This document shows, one piece after another, positions 17,857 to 28,301 of a stretch of 64,000 nucleotides of DNA (position 1 is the stretch's first letter; every line of letters starts with the position of its first letter). Position numbers and translations under genes: made by a program. The notes beneath the pieces were generated by a model that saw only the letters and a program-made list of their open reading frames with translations, did no database searches and was not told the DNA's origin. The DNA comes from Pelomonas sp. CA6. GTDB taxonomy: Bacteria; Pseudomonadota; Gammaproteobacteria; Burkholderiales; Burkholderiaceae_C. The stretch is from NCBI RefSeq assembly GCF_022549225.1, contig NZ_JAKZFD010000002.1, positions 186,001 to 250,000 on the forward strand, in the 5' to 3' direction.

Positions 17857-18690
17857 TCACTGGATGCGCGTGTTCGCCGGGATGCAGTGGTAGAAGCCGC
17901 AGAAGGCGGTGTAGGGCCCGCGATTGCAGCTGCGCGGATCGCTGATCAGTTGGCCCGAGTTGTCGATGTTGCGGGCCGGCGTCTGGCCCGGCTTGTGCGA
18001 CCACATTGCGTTGCTGTCCAGCCGGTACCAGTGGAAGTCCTGGCCCGGCCAGATCACAAGCGCGATGTAGTGCCCTTGCGCCGGCGTGCCGGCGGGCGGC
18101 CCGACCGGAATCTGTCCGTCGCGCTGCGACGCCGCGCCAACGTTGGCACAGTCCAGCGCGCTGTAAGCCGCGCCGCTGCCGCGGCCCGGCTGGGCAAAGG
18201 TGTTGGTGATCTTGTCGTTCGCGTAGTTGTAGCAGTTGTTCCGGGTGCGGATGATGAAGTCGTTGTTCCACTTGCCGGGGTTGTAGGGCGGCACCGCCAT
18301 CGGAACCATGGGCCCCGCCAGCGGCTTGACCAGGCCGCCGGACAGCTGGGCTTCGACGTCCTTGCGCACATCATCGGACACCGCGGTACCCGCGGTGGAG
18401 AGCAGCCACCGCTCGAGGTCGGCGTCGTCGACGATGCGGTTCAGGTCGAAGCGGTCGCTGTCGACGATGCCGCCATGGATGTAGACATGCGGCTCCAGCC
18501 CGCGCTCGGCCACCGAGGTGACCGAGAAGCCGCGGTAGCCCAGGTTGCCAAGCAGGCCGGCCGGCTTCAGCAAGGTGGTCTGCTGGATGCGCTGGATGCG
18601 GTCCACCAGTTCCCGGGCCTGATCGTCCGACAGCTCCCAGGCGGGATCGGCGACGCCGGAATAGATGTGCAGGGTGACGGTGACAGACAT
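17857..18690 (-). CDS. Uncharacterised protein with cysteine-histidine motif (NCYNYA)
   Basis: 277 residues, no signal peptide or membrane segment. I do not recognise the family by name. Residues 1-120 form an alpha/beta domain (YRGFSVTS, HVYIHGGIVDS). The C-terminal half has an invariant-looking NNCYNYANDKITNTFAQPG block, then GHYIALVIWPGQDFHWYRLD and MWSHKPGQTP. A Cys followed at this distance by a His and polar residues resembles a papain-like or CHAP-like amidase site, but that is inference. Five further cysteines lie toward the C-terminus. GGAGGGGAG gives a strong ribosome site, so the gene is probably well expressed. It is convergent with the LysR gene. Confidence 0.75.
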   Translation of the reverse strand: MSVTVTLHIYSGVADPAWELSDDQARELVDRIQRIQQTTLLKPAGLLGNLGYRGFSVTSVAERGLEPHVYIHGGIVDSDRFDLNRIVDDADLERWLLSTAGTAVSDDVRKDVEAQLSGGLVKPLAGPMVPMAVPPYNPGKWNNDFIIRTRNNCYNYANDKITNTFAQPGRGSGAAYSALDCANVGAASQRDGQIPVGPPAGTPAQGHYIALVIWPGQDFHWYRLDSNAMWSHKPGQTPARNIDNSGQLISDPRSCNRGPYTAFCGFYHCIPANTRIQ

Positions 18691-18859
18691 ACTCCCCTCC
18701 TCAATGCGTGGGCCTACACAGCGCGCGCAAGCCTGCTCGACCCTCAGCAGACCCCGCTTGTCTGACCGGGTTCAGGGAGATCGTTGCATTGGAGGGGCGC
18801 GGAGCCGGCGCGTCAATCGCACCGGCGGGGGAGCGGCGCCGTGCCGCCCGAGGAGCGGG

Positions 18860-19384
18860 TCAGCGAGGGCCGGCGCAGAGGCCCAGCGTGCGCAGGCGCT
18901 CCTGTAGTTCGGCCACGGAGGCCCAGGGCAGGATGGGGGCGTTCTCGCGCTCGTCGGGCGGATTGGCAAGCAGCTCGTCCGACCAACCGCCACAGCCCAC
19001 CAGCGGCAGCAGCGGCCTTTTGTGCAGCCAGGCCAGATGGACCTCGGACTTGGTGCCGGCACGGCCCCCGATCACGAGGCAGGCATCGCCGGCCAGCGCC
19101 ATCAGCAGATTGCGCGCGTCGCCCATGCCACAGGGCAGCACCACCGTCGCCGGCCAGTCCGGCGGCGGCATCTGGCCGGGCGGCACGATGCTCAGCACCA
19201 GGCCGCCGGCCTGGATGGCGCGCTCGGCGGCCACCCGGGTGGCCGGGCTGCCGCAGCCGCTGACCACGGTGATGCCCAGCCGCGCCAGGGCTTCGCCCGC
19301 GGCGCCTGCCAGTTCGTAGGCGGGGGAACCGGGCTCGGCACTGCCGAGGACACAGACCTGGGGTTTGCGGTAGGAACGGTTCAT
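18860..19384 (-). CDS. SLOG-domain protein, TIGR00725/LOG-like
   Basis: 174 residues. A Rossmann-like SLOG fold: KPQVCVLGSAEPGSPAYELA at the N-terminus, VVSGCGSPATRVAAERAI, IVPPGQ, and GGRAGTKSEVHLAWLHKRPL, which corresponds to the PGGxGTxxE catalytic loop of LOG cytokinin-activating phosphoribohydrolases. Relatives may cleave or bind nucleotides such as AMP derivatives; the substrate is unknown. The start codon lies only three bases after the U-tract of a strong terminator hairpin and has no Shine-Dalgarno sequence, which suggests regulation by attenuation. No ATG alternative fits the domain better. Confidence 0.85.
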   Translation of the reverse strand: MNRSYRKPQVCVLGSAEPGSPAYELAGAAGEALARLGITVVSGCGSPATRVAAERAIQAGGLVLSIVPPGQMPPPDWPATVVLPCGMGDARNLLMALAGDACLVIGGRAGTKSEVHLAWLHKRPLLPLVGCGGWSDELLANPPDERENAPILPWASVAELQERLRTLGLCAGPR

Positions 19385-19387
19385 GTC

Positions 19388-19422
19388 AAAAAAGACGCCT
19401 GGACAGCAAGCTGGCCAGGCGT
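19388..19422 (-). terminator. Intrinsic terminator/attenuator abutting the SLOG gene start
   Basis: Read on the minus strand: a 13-bp stem ACGCCTGGCCAGC / GCTGTCCAGGCGT with one mismatch and a tiny loop, followed immediately by six U residues, then GAC and the SLOG start codon. On the plus strand no T-run follows the stem, so it works toward the SLOG gene only. It is either an attenuator in that gene's leader or the end of a small RNA made from 19430-19600. A smaller hairpin (GTCC-TTCTA-GGAC, 19429-19441) precedes it. Confidence 0.75.
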
Positions 19423-19607
19423 TCCAAGTCCTAGAAGGACGTCGTTGGGACCGGCGCGGTCCGCCAGGACCGCATGGAAAACACTCTAGGGCGTTCCCGA
19501 TGGGGGCTCTATCCCCATAAGGGGGGGAAACCCGCAACAGAACGCTCCCAGGCTGTCGCCATCGGACCGCCTGCGGCGGGGGCGACGCCAGCCGGGATAA
19601 TCACGCC

Positions 19608-20312
19608 ATGAACCCGCCCCGCCCCGCCGCTCCCCGCCGTTCCGCCGCCGCCCCTGGCCGTCCCGCGCCGCCCGCGGCGCCGCCCGAGCCCTGGAGCGAC
19701 AAGGACCTGGACCGGCTGCAGGCCTTGCTGGACCGCGTGCCCGCGCCGCTGACGCCGTTGGACCTGTCGGCGCTGGACGGTTTCCTGGTCGGCGTGATCC
19801 TGCAGCCGCGCCCGGTGCCGTTGTCGGCCTGGTGGCCCTGGGTGCTGGACAGCGAGGCCGGCCGATCGGCGCCGGCCGACTACGACGGTCAGGGCCTGCT
19901 GAACCTGGTGCAACGCCGCCACCGCGAGCTGAAGCAGGCCATCGCCGAGCGCCAATGGTTCGACCCCTGGGTGTTCGAGCTGGACGACGAGGCATCGCCG
20001 TCGGAAACCGTGCTGCCTTGGGTCGCCGGCTTCGCGCTGGCCGCCGATGAATTCCCGGCGCTGATGGGGCTGGACGAGACCCAGCTCACCGAGCCGCTGG
20101 CCCAGCTCTACATGCACCTGGATCCGGAAGACCTGGAAGACGCCGACGCGCTGCTCGAGGAGATCGAAAGCCTGGAGCCCCCCACCGACCTCAGCGAAGC
20201 GGTGGAAAGCCTGGTGCGCGCCAGCCTGCTGCTGGCCGACGTCTCGCAGCCCCTGCCCACGCGCGCCGCGCCCCGCCCCGGCCCGCGCCGCGGCGGACCG
20301 CCCCGACGCTGA
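19608..20312 (+). CDS. YecA/UPF0149 family protein
   Basis: 234 residues. The UPF0149 core (about 28-190) contains LSALDGFLVGVILQPRPVPL, DPWVFELDDE and VLPWVAGFALAADEFPALMG, the recurrent LDGFL...WVAGF pattern of the YecA/YgfB family. Unlike the paralogue at 29.1-29.9 kb it has no SEC-C zinc motif; instead both ends are Pro/Arg/Ala-rich (PRPAAPRR at the start, PRPGPRRGGPPRR at the end). Function is unknown; YecA-type proteins are linked to ribosome and Sec machinery contacts. The 3-prime end faces the repeat array and the convergent S9 peptidase. Confidence 0.85.
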   Translation: MNPPRPAAPRRSAAAPGRPAPPAAPPEPWSDKDLDRLQALLDRVPAPLTPLDLSALDGFLVGVILQPRPVPLSAWWPWVLDSEAGRSAPADYDGQGLLNLVQRRHRELKQAIAERQWFDPWVFELDDEASPSETVLPWVAGFALAADEFPALMGLDETQLTEPLAQLYMHLDPEDLEDADALLEEIESLEPPTDLSEAVESLVRASLLLADVSQPLPTRAAPRPGPRRGGPPRR

Positions 20313-20317
20313 TCGTC

Positions 20318-20559
20318 AGCGCCGGGCCGCCCCAAGCCGGCCCTCCTGGCGATGTGCTCGCGGGGCCACCCCCGCGAGCATCGACGCCCCCACGGGGGGC
20401 CGCTCAGCGGTCCCGCCGGGCGGGGGGCCGCATTCCACGGGCCGAGCGCCGGGCCGCCCCAAGCCGGCCCTCCTGGCGATGTGCTCGCGAGGCCCCCCCC
20501 GCGAGCATCGCCGCCCCCACGGGGGGCCGCTCAGCGGTCCCGCTGGGCGGGGGGCCGAT
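20318..20559. repeat. Two tandem copies of a 127-bp GC-rich repeat
   Basis: Copies start at 20318 and 20445 (period 127 bp); the second ends where the S9 peptidase stop codon begins. Each holds GCCGGGCCGCCCCAAGCCGG, a CTCGCGGGGCC...CCCGCGAGCATCG palindrome, and CCCACGGGGGGCCGCTCAGC. The unit is the reverse complement of the four-copy array at 40.35 kb. It fills the whole gap between two convergent genes, where it could act as a transcription barrier. Confidence 0.9.
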
Positions 20560-23013
<2,454 letters not shown>

Positions 23014-23115
23014 GGGCGGGACCGGGGATGAGGGGAAGAAAGCGCGCAAGCCTAGCAAAGCCACCGAGGGGTGTCGAACCTCGGCCATGCCGGCGGTGCG
23101 GCGCCCGCCTCGGGA

Positions 23116-24429
23116 TCAACCCGCAGTCGCCCCGAACAGCCGCGCCGCGTGCAGCCCCAGGCCGGTGGCCACGGATGCGAAGCGGTCGCCCGTCACCTGG
23201 CGTGCCGAGGGATAGTCGGCCGCGATGCGCTGCGCCAGCAGACGCAGCCCGGTGGAACCGCCGGTGAAGTACAGCGCATCGACGTCGTCGGGCCGCAGCC
23301 CGGCCTGGGCCACAGTCTCGCGCCCGGCCGCGGCGATGCGTTCAACATCGCCCTGCAGAGCCTCCAACGCCTGCGCTTCGGTGATCGTCAGCGCCAGGCC
23401 CGACTCGATCAGCCCCAGGTCCACCTCCGCGTCGCCGCCCTGCGCGACGGCGATCTTGGCCTGCTCGGCGCGCCCCGCCAGCTCGTGGCCCAGGCGTTCC
23501 TCCAGCACCGTCATCAGGCGCTGGTGCTGGCGCAGGTCGGCATAGAAGCCGCGCATCGCGCGCAGCTCGGCGATGCGCTGCGGGCTGTAGCAGGTGTTGA
23601 TCAGGTGCCAGGTGGCCAGGTCGAAATAGATGCCGCTGGGCACCTCGCGCGCCGGCTGGCCGGGCCGCTCCGGGCCCAGCGCGCGGTAGCCGAATTCGCG
23701 CAAGATGCCGGCCAGCTCGATATGGCGGTCGAAATCAGTACCTGCGATGTGCACGCCGTGGTTGGCCAGGATGTCCTCGCGCCGGTCCAGCCGCGCGCGC
23801 CGCTGCGGCCCCACGCGCACGAGCGAAAAGTCCGAGGTGCCGCCGCCGATGTCGGCCACCAGCACGCGCTCCTCGCGCTCGGCCTGCTGCTCGTAGTCGA
23901 AGGCGGCGGCGATGGGCTCGAACTGGAACTGGACCTCGGCAAAGCCCACCGCGCGGGCCGCGGCCTCCAGCGAGGCCTGCGCCGCGGCATCGCGCGCCGG
24001 TTCGCCGTCGACGAAGTAGACCGGCCGGCCCAGCACGACGCGCTGCAGCCCCTGGCCCGACGCGGCCTCGGCCTGGCGCTTGAGCCGCTTCAGGTAGCCA
24101 GCCAGCATGTCGAAGTACTTCACGCCGCGACCGCCGCCGACGTCGGTGGCCTGGTCGATCAGGCTGGAGCCCAGGATGCTCTTCATCGAGCGCATCAGCC
24201 GCCCGTCGCTGCCCTCCACATAGGCCTTCAGCGCAGCGCGGCCGAAGGCGCGCGGCGGGCCGTCGGCGTCATGCCGGCCCTCGCTGAAATAGAACACCGC
24301 GGTGGGCATGGTGCTGTGCTCGCCCTCCAGCGGCACCAGGCCCATGCGCTCGCCGCGGGGAATGGCCACCGCCGAGTTGGAGGTGCCGAAGTCGATGGCG
24401 CAGAAATCGCCGGGCAGCCGGGAAGCCAT
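23116..24429 (-). CDS. Hsp70 family protein, YegD-like
   Basis: 437 residues, a stand-alone actin/Hsp70 ATPase domain with no substrate-binding C-terminus. Phosphate 1 motif AIDFGTSNSAVAI, connect and phosphate 2 region VLVADIGGGTSDFSLV, and adenosine motif YFTGGSTGLRLLAQ are intact. FEPIAAAFDYE is the usual Hsp70 hinge segment. YegD-like proteins are poorly studied putative chaperones; a substrate is not known. I took ATG 24429 as the start because the fold begins right after MASRLPGD; the frame is open upstream. It is probably monocistronic, 94 bp downstream of dadA on the same strand. Confidence 0.92.
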   Translation of the reverse strand: MASRLPGDFCAIDFGTSNSAVAIPRGERMGLVPLEGEHSTMPTAVFYFSEGRHDADGPPRAFGRAALKAYVEGSDGRLMRSMKSILGSSLIDQATDVGGGRGVKYFDMLAGYLKRLKRQAEAASGQGLQRVVLGRPVYFVDGEPARDAAAQASLEAAARAVGFAEVQFQFEPIAAAFDYEQQAEREERVLVADIGGGTSDFSLVRVGPQRRARLDRREDILANHGVHIAGTDFDRHIELAGILREFGYRALGPERPGQPAREVPSGIYFDLATWHLINTCYSPQRIAELRAMRGFYADLRQHQRLMTVLEERLGHELAGRAEQAKIAVAQGGDAEVDLGLIESGLALTITEAQALEALQGDVERIAAAGRETVAQAGLRPDDVDALYFTGGSTGLRLLAQRIAADYPSARQVTGDRFASVATGLGLHAARLFGATAG

Positions 24430-24523
24430 GGGAATCCGCTCCAAACAAAAAGGGGCGCGGATTCTAGCCGGGTCTTCGAGTCTTTGCGGCCGGGCCAAGC
24501 CCGAGCCGCCGCCGGCGCCGCGA

Positions 24524-25837
24524 TCAGGCGGCGGCCATCTGGCGCACCGGGCGGGCCGGCAGCGCGTCGCCGTAGAAGGCGAAGTCCAGCTCAGGGCGAC
24601 GGCCGCTGACCAGGTCTGCCAGCGCATGGCCGGAGCCGGCACCGTGGGTCCATCCCAAGGTGCCGTGGCCGGCGTTGAGCCAGAGGTTGGCGGCCTTGCG
24701 GCTGCGACCGATGTAGGGGATGTTGGTGGGCGTGCTGGGACGCAGGCCGGTCCAGTAGTTGGGCTCGGACAGGTCGGCCACGCCGGGGAAGAGCTCCTCG
24801 TAGCGGCGCACCAGGGCTTCGCAACGCACGCGTGAGGTGGGCGAGTCCAGGCTGGTGTCCAGGCCCACCAGCTCGGCGGTGCCGGCGATGCGGATGTGGT
24901 CGCCCAGGCGCGAGATCGCGATCTTGCGCGTGTCGTCGAGCAGGCTGACGACGCTGGCGTCGTCGGGCTTCTTCAGGCGCAGCGTGGCCGAGTAGCCCTT
25001 GGCGGGATAGATGTTGAGTGTTTCGCCCAGCGGCTTCAGCAGCGCCGGGGTGTAAGAGGCCATCGCGGCGACATAGGCGTCGGCCTTCAGGGTCTGGCGC
25101 CGCCCGTCGGCGCGCGCGGCGATCTGCGCGCCGGCAATGCGCCCACCCTCGGCCTGCAGCGCGAGGACGTCGTGGCCCCACAGGAAGCGCGCACCGCGCG
25201 CCTCGCACAACCGCGCCAGCTTCTGCGTGAAGACCAGCGCGTCGCCCGATTCGTCGCTGGGCGTGAAGGTGCCGCCGAAGATCCGGCTGCCGAAGCTGCG
25301 CAGCGCCGGCTCCACCTTCAGCACCTCGTCGCGGCTGAGCACGCGACGGTCCACGCCATGGCGGCGCATCACCTCGGCACCGGCGGCGCCGGCGTCGAAA
25401 TCGGCCTGGCTGGAGAAGAAGTGCAGGATGCCGCGCTCCAGGCGGTCGTACTCGATGCCCGTCTGCGCCACCAGCGACTTCAGCGATTCATGGCTGTAGC
25501 GACCCAGGCGCACCAGCTGCTCCACGTTGCGCTCGAAGGCGGCGGTGGTGCACTGGCCCAGGAAGCTCAGGCCCCAGCGCCATTGCGCGGGGTCCAGCCG
25601 AGGGCGGAACAGCAGCGGCGAATCGTCGCGCAGCAGCCATTTGGCGACCTTGAAGGGCGCACCCGCATTGGCCCAGGGTTCGCAGAAGCTGACCGAGATC
25701 TGCGCGCCGTTGGCATAGCTGGTTTCCAGCGCCGCGTCGTCCTGGCGGTCGACGACGGTGACCTCGTGCCCCTGCTCCAGCAGATACCAGGCCGTACTCA
25801 CGCCGATGATGCCGGCACCCAGGACAACGACTTTCAT
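24524..25837 (-). CDS. dadA: D-amino acid dehydrogenase small subunit
   Basis: 437 residues. An FAD-binding N-terminus (VVVLGAGIIGVSTAWYLLEQ) is followed by DadA features: SYANGAQISVSFCEPWA, a long DAO-fold central domain, YPAKGYSATL and the C-terminal GHGTLGWTHGAGSG FAD-contact segment. It oxidises D-amino acids (D-Ala and others) to 2-oxo acids, passing electrons to the quinone pool. There is no dadX racemase nearby. argP is divergent across a 203-bp spacer, so control of dadA by the ArgP-like regulator is plausible. Confidence 0.95.
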   Translation of the reverse strand: MKVVVLGAGIIGVSTAWYLLEQGHEVTVVDRQDDAALETSYANGAQISVSFCEPWANAGAPFKVAKWLLRDDSPLLFRPRLDPAQWRWGLSFLGQCTTAAFERNVEQLVRLGRYSHESLKSLVAQTGIEYDRLERGILHFFSSQADFDAGAAGAEVMRRHGVDRRVLSRDEVLKVEPALRSFGSRIFGGTFTPSDESGDALVFTQKLARLCEARGARFLWGHDVLALQAEGGRIAGAQIAARADGRRQTLKADAYVAAMASYTPALLKPLGETLNIYPAKGYSATLRLKKPDDASVVSLLDDTRKIAISRLGDHIRIAGTAELVGLDTSLDSPTSRVRCEALVRRYEELFPGVADLSEPNYWTGLRPSTPTNIPYIGRSRKAANLWLNAGHGTLGWTHGAGSGHALADLVSGRRPELDFAFYGDALPARPVRQMAAA

Positions 25838-26040
25838 GCGGACTCCTCGGAGAAGTTCCTGTTGGGTTTGAATTTAGGTTCCGTCCGCCGCCAGCCGCAA
25901 GCGCCAGGGGCGCGGCGGGCATCGCCCCAAGCAGGGCGAAATGCGCACAAATGACGCCGAACGAAATCGCGCGATTGTCGGCAGGCGCGCGGTAAACAAG
26001 AAGCGCCATTCATATTTATCGCTGTACATTAGAAAAACTT

Positions 26041-26964
26041 ATGAAAGACCTGGACTCCGCCGCGCTGGACTGTCTGGCCGCGCTGGCCGACGAGCGCAGC
26101 TTCGAGCGCGCCGCCCATGCGCTGAACATCACGCAAAGCGCGGTCTCGCAACGGTTGCGCGGGCTGGAGGCTCAGGTGGGCCAGCCGCTGGTGGTGCGCT
26201 CGCGTCCGCTGCGACTGACCGAACCCGGCAAGGTGCTGCTGCGCTTCGCGCGTCAGCTGCAGGCCCTGCGCGCCGATGTGTCGCGCGAGCTGGGCCAGCA
26301 GGCGGCCCCGCAGGAGCGCCTGCCCATCGCGGTGAACGCCGACAGCCTGGCCACCTGGGTGCTGCCAGCGCTGGACCCGCTGGTCCAGCAGGGTCTGCGC
26401 CAGGGCTTCGGGCTGGAGCTGGTGGTGGACGACCAGGACTTCACGCACGACTGGCTGCGCCAGGGCGAGGTGCTGGGCTGCGTCAGCACGGTGAGCCAGG
26501 CCTTGCGCGGCTGCGTGGTGCAGCCGCTGGGGCGCATGCGCTATGTCGCGGCGGTCAGCCCGGCCTTCGCGCAGCACCATCTGCCGCAGGGCCTGAGCGC
26601 GGCCAACTTCGCCCAGCTGCCCTTCCTGGTCTTCAACCGCAAGGACGACAACCAGGTGCAATGGGTGGCCAAGGCCTTCGGGCTGCGCTCACCGCGGCTG
26701 CTGGAGCGCTATGTGCCGTCCAGCGAGGCCTATGTGCATGCGATACGCATGGGCTGGGGGGTGGGCGTGGCGCCGGAACTGCAGCTGGCCCCGCTGATCG
26801 CCCGTGGCGAACTGCTCGCGGTGAGGCCCGAGGTCCGCATCGAGGTGATGCTGCACTGGCACCAATGGAAGCTGCAACCCGACCAGCCGGGCGCGCCGGC
26901 GGCACTGCTGGATCAGATCGGCCACGCGCTGGCGGCGGGCGCCGCCGTGGCCTTGCATCATTGA
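26041..26964 (+). CDS. argP: LysR family regulator ArgP
   Basis: 307 residues. The start MKDLDSAALDCLAALADERS and the helix-turn-helix NITQSAVSQRLRGLEAQVGQ are typical of ArgP/IciA, which senses lysine and arginine. The effector domain has LPIAVNADSLATWVLPAL, VVDDQDFTHDWLRQGEVLG and FNRKDDNQ, all ArgP signatures. The usual divergent partner is the lysine/arginine exporter argO/lysE; here it is dadA. The 203-bp spacer becomes AT-rich just before the start (26008-26040, with TACATT-like -10 candidates) and likely holds the argP promoter. Confidence 0.93.
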   Translation: MKDLDSAALDCLAALADERSFERAAHALNITQSAVSQRLRGLEAQVGQPLVVRSRPLRLTEPGKVLLRFARQLQALRADVSRELGQQAAPQERLPIAVNADSLATWVLPALDPLVQQGLRQGFGLELVVDDQDFTHDWLRQGEVLGCVSTVSQALRGCVVQPLGRMRYVAAVSPAFAQHHLPQGLSAANFAQLPFLVFNRKDDNQVQWVAKAFGLRSPRLLERYVPSSEAYVHAIRMGWGVGVAPELQLAPLIARGELLAVRPEVRIEVMLHWHQWKLQPDQPGAPAALLDQIGHALAAGAAVALHH

Positions 26965-26980
26965 GGAAAACCGGCCGGCT

Positions 26981-27193
26981 TCAGCGCAGGGCCATCAGCG
27001 CCGCGGACGCGGCCGCATCGGGCTCGTGGGCCAGCTCAAGCGCGTGCTCCGAGCCGCCACCATGCTGCACGGCGACCCTGACCGGGCCCGAGCCGGGCAC
27101 GGCTTCCTGGACCTGATGCGCCAGCATCAGGGCGGAAACAATGCTCAGGGCCACGGTGACCCAGGTCACCAGCCGGTGAATAGCGAAACGCAT
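26981..27193 (-). CDS. Small hypothetical membrane or secreted protein
   Basis: 70 residues, beginning MRFAIHRLVTWVTVALSIVS. Residues 8-25 are a hydrophobic helix that could be a signal anchor or a signal peptide ending near LMLAHQVQEA. The remainder is polar and histidine-rich (VQHGGGSEHALELAHEP). I do not recognise it. No strong Shine-Dalgarno sequence is seen, and an in-frame ATG four codons upstream (MDAF) is an alternative. It is convergent with argP, 16 bp away. Codon use looks like that of its neighbours, so it may be real but is not certain. Confidence 0.5.
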   Translation of the reverse strand: MRFAIHRLVTWVTVALSIVSALMLAHQVQEAVPGSGPVRVAVQHGGGSEHALELAHEPDAAASAALMALR

Positions 27194-27481
27194 GAACGCA
27201 TCCAGAGGAATTGGAAGGGGGCGAAGGATAGCGAGCGCTTGTGACCGCAACCATCCTGCCTAGGGGGGAGTGGTATTTTCACGCCGCCCATGTTTCCGCC
27301 AGGTTCCAAGCTGTGCGGATTAGTAAACAGCTTAGGCGATTCCACCCACTTCAGTGGTTCAACTTTCGCGCGGAACGCTCACACTGTGATCAGGCCCTGC
27401 ACACCGGCCCGCAAGCCGGAAACGCCGCGAGGCGGCAGAGCGCAACGACGAAGCCTGTGCAACTTGAAGTCGAGGTCCGCC

Positions 27482-27703
27482 ATGCGATTCGCCCAACATC
27501 TGCGCCTGTTCCGCCGCACGACCGCCCCCGCCCATGTCCCCGATCCGGCCGACCTGGGCACCGCCTTCGGCATGGAGGCGACGCTGGACGAGCCCGACTT
27601 CGAAACCCGCCCGCGCGCCGAATACGCGCTGGAATCGGCCAGCCGCCAGGACGGCGCGCAGGAGTCGCCGCTGTCCTGGCTGGCGGCCCGGCGCGGCACC
27701 TGA
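27482..27703 (+). CDS. Small hypothetical protein
   Basis: 73 residues, MRFAQHLRLFRRTTAPAHVP then an acidic, low-complexity middle (DEPDFETRPRAEYALESASR) and a C-terminal SPLSWLAARRGT. The start has GAGGT seven bases upstream. No signal peptide, membrane segment or recognised domain is present. The 288-bp upstream region (27194-27481) is less GC-rich than average and holds short A/T tracts but no clear promoter. The protein may be a lineage-specific small cytoplasmic protein; its function is unknown. Confidence 0.55.
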   Translation: MRFAQHLRLFRRTTAPAHVPDPADLGTAFGMEATLDEPDFETRPRAEYALESASRQDGAQESPLSWLAARRGT

Positions 27704-27706
27704 GCC

Positions 27707-27726
27707 GACCGGCCGCATGGCCGGTC
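27707..27726. terminator. Hairpin between convergent genes, possible terminator
   Basis: GACCGGCC-GCAT-GGCCGGTC, a perfect 8-bp stem with a four-base loop, sits in the 29-bp gap between the small plus-strand gene and the convergent universal stress protein gene. No T-run follows on either side, so its action as a Rho-independent terminator is uncertain. Confidence 0.35.
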
Positions 27727-27732
27727 CGGGGC

Positions 27733-28155
27733 TCAGCGCACCAGCAGCACCGGGGTCTCGCAGTGGGCCATCACCTTGGTGGCCACCGAGCCCAGCACCA
27801 GGTTGCCCAGCGCGCCATGGCCGCGCGAGCCCATGATCAGCAGGTCGTACTTGCCCTTGGTGGCCGAGGCCGCGATGACGTCGGCCGCATGGCCCACCTT
27901 GACCAGGAACTCGGCCTTCAGGCCCTGCTTGCCCATGAAGTTGCGGATGGGCTTGAGCACCTTCTCGGCCTCGTCGTCGTAGTAGGCCTTCAGCACCGCC
28001 TTGTCCAGCACCGCGGCGGCGCGCGGCGGCACAGCCGGCACCACATGGACCACGGTGTAGTCGTGCAGTTCACCCAGCCATTCCTCGTGAGCGGCCAGAT
28101 AGGCCAGCATGCGCTTGGTGTAGGCACTGCCGTCGACGGCAACCAGAATCTTCAT
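27733..28155 (-). CDS. Universal stress protein (UspA family)
   Basis: 140 residues, one Usp domain. MKILVAVDGSAYTKRMLAYL opens with the VAVDGS ATP-binding strand. The nucleotide signature G-2x-G-9x-G-S is present as GSRGHGALGNLVLGS, so it should bind ATP. Such proteins help survival under stress, stasis and low oxygen. Upstream (minus strand) a TTGAC-N4-ATCAA FNR-type box stands about 115 bp from the start, consistent with anaerobic induction. AAAGGACC gives a ribosome site. Confidence 0.95.
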   Translation of the reverse strand: MKILVAVDGSAYTKRMLAYLAAHEEWLGELHDYTVVHVVPAVPPRAAAVLDKAVLKAYYDDEAEKVLKPIRNFMGKQGLKAEFLVKVGHAADVIAASATKGKYDLLIMGSRGHGALGNLVLGSVATKVMAHCETPVLLVR

Positions 28156-28263
28156 GCTCGGGTCCTTTCTCGTGATTTCAGCGCGGCCCCACAGGGCGGC
28201 CGTGGTGGGAACGCCGATCCTCGGTCGGCGCTTTGCAGTCTTGCACAGGCCGGCCCTGTCGGT

Positions 28264-28277
28264 TTGATCCGAGTCAA
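28264..28277 (-). promoter_or_regulatory. FNR/CRP-type binding site upstream of the usp gene
   Basis: On the minus strand the sequence is TTGAC-TCGG-ATCAA, one base from the FNR/ANR consensus TTGAT-N4-ATCAA. With the site centred at -41.5, the -10 would fall at AAGACT near 28237-28242 and leave a leader of about 75 bases before the usp start. usp genes are well-known members of FNR/ANR regulons. Confidence 0.55.
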
Positions 28278-28301
28278 GCCGACGACCGGCCCGGCCGGTT
28301 C

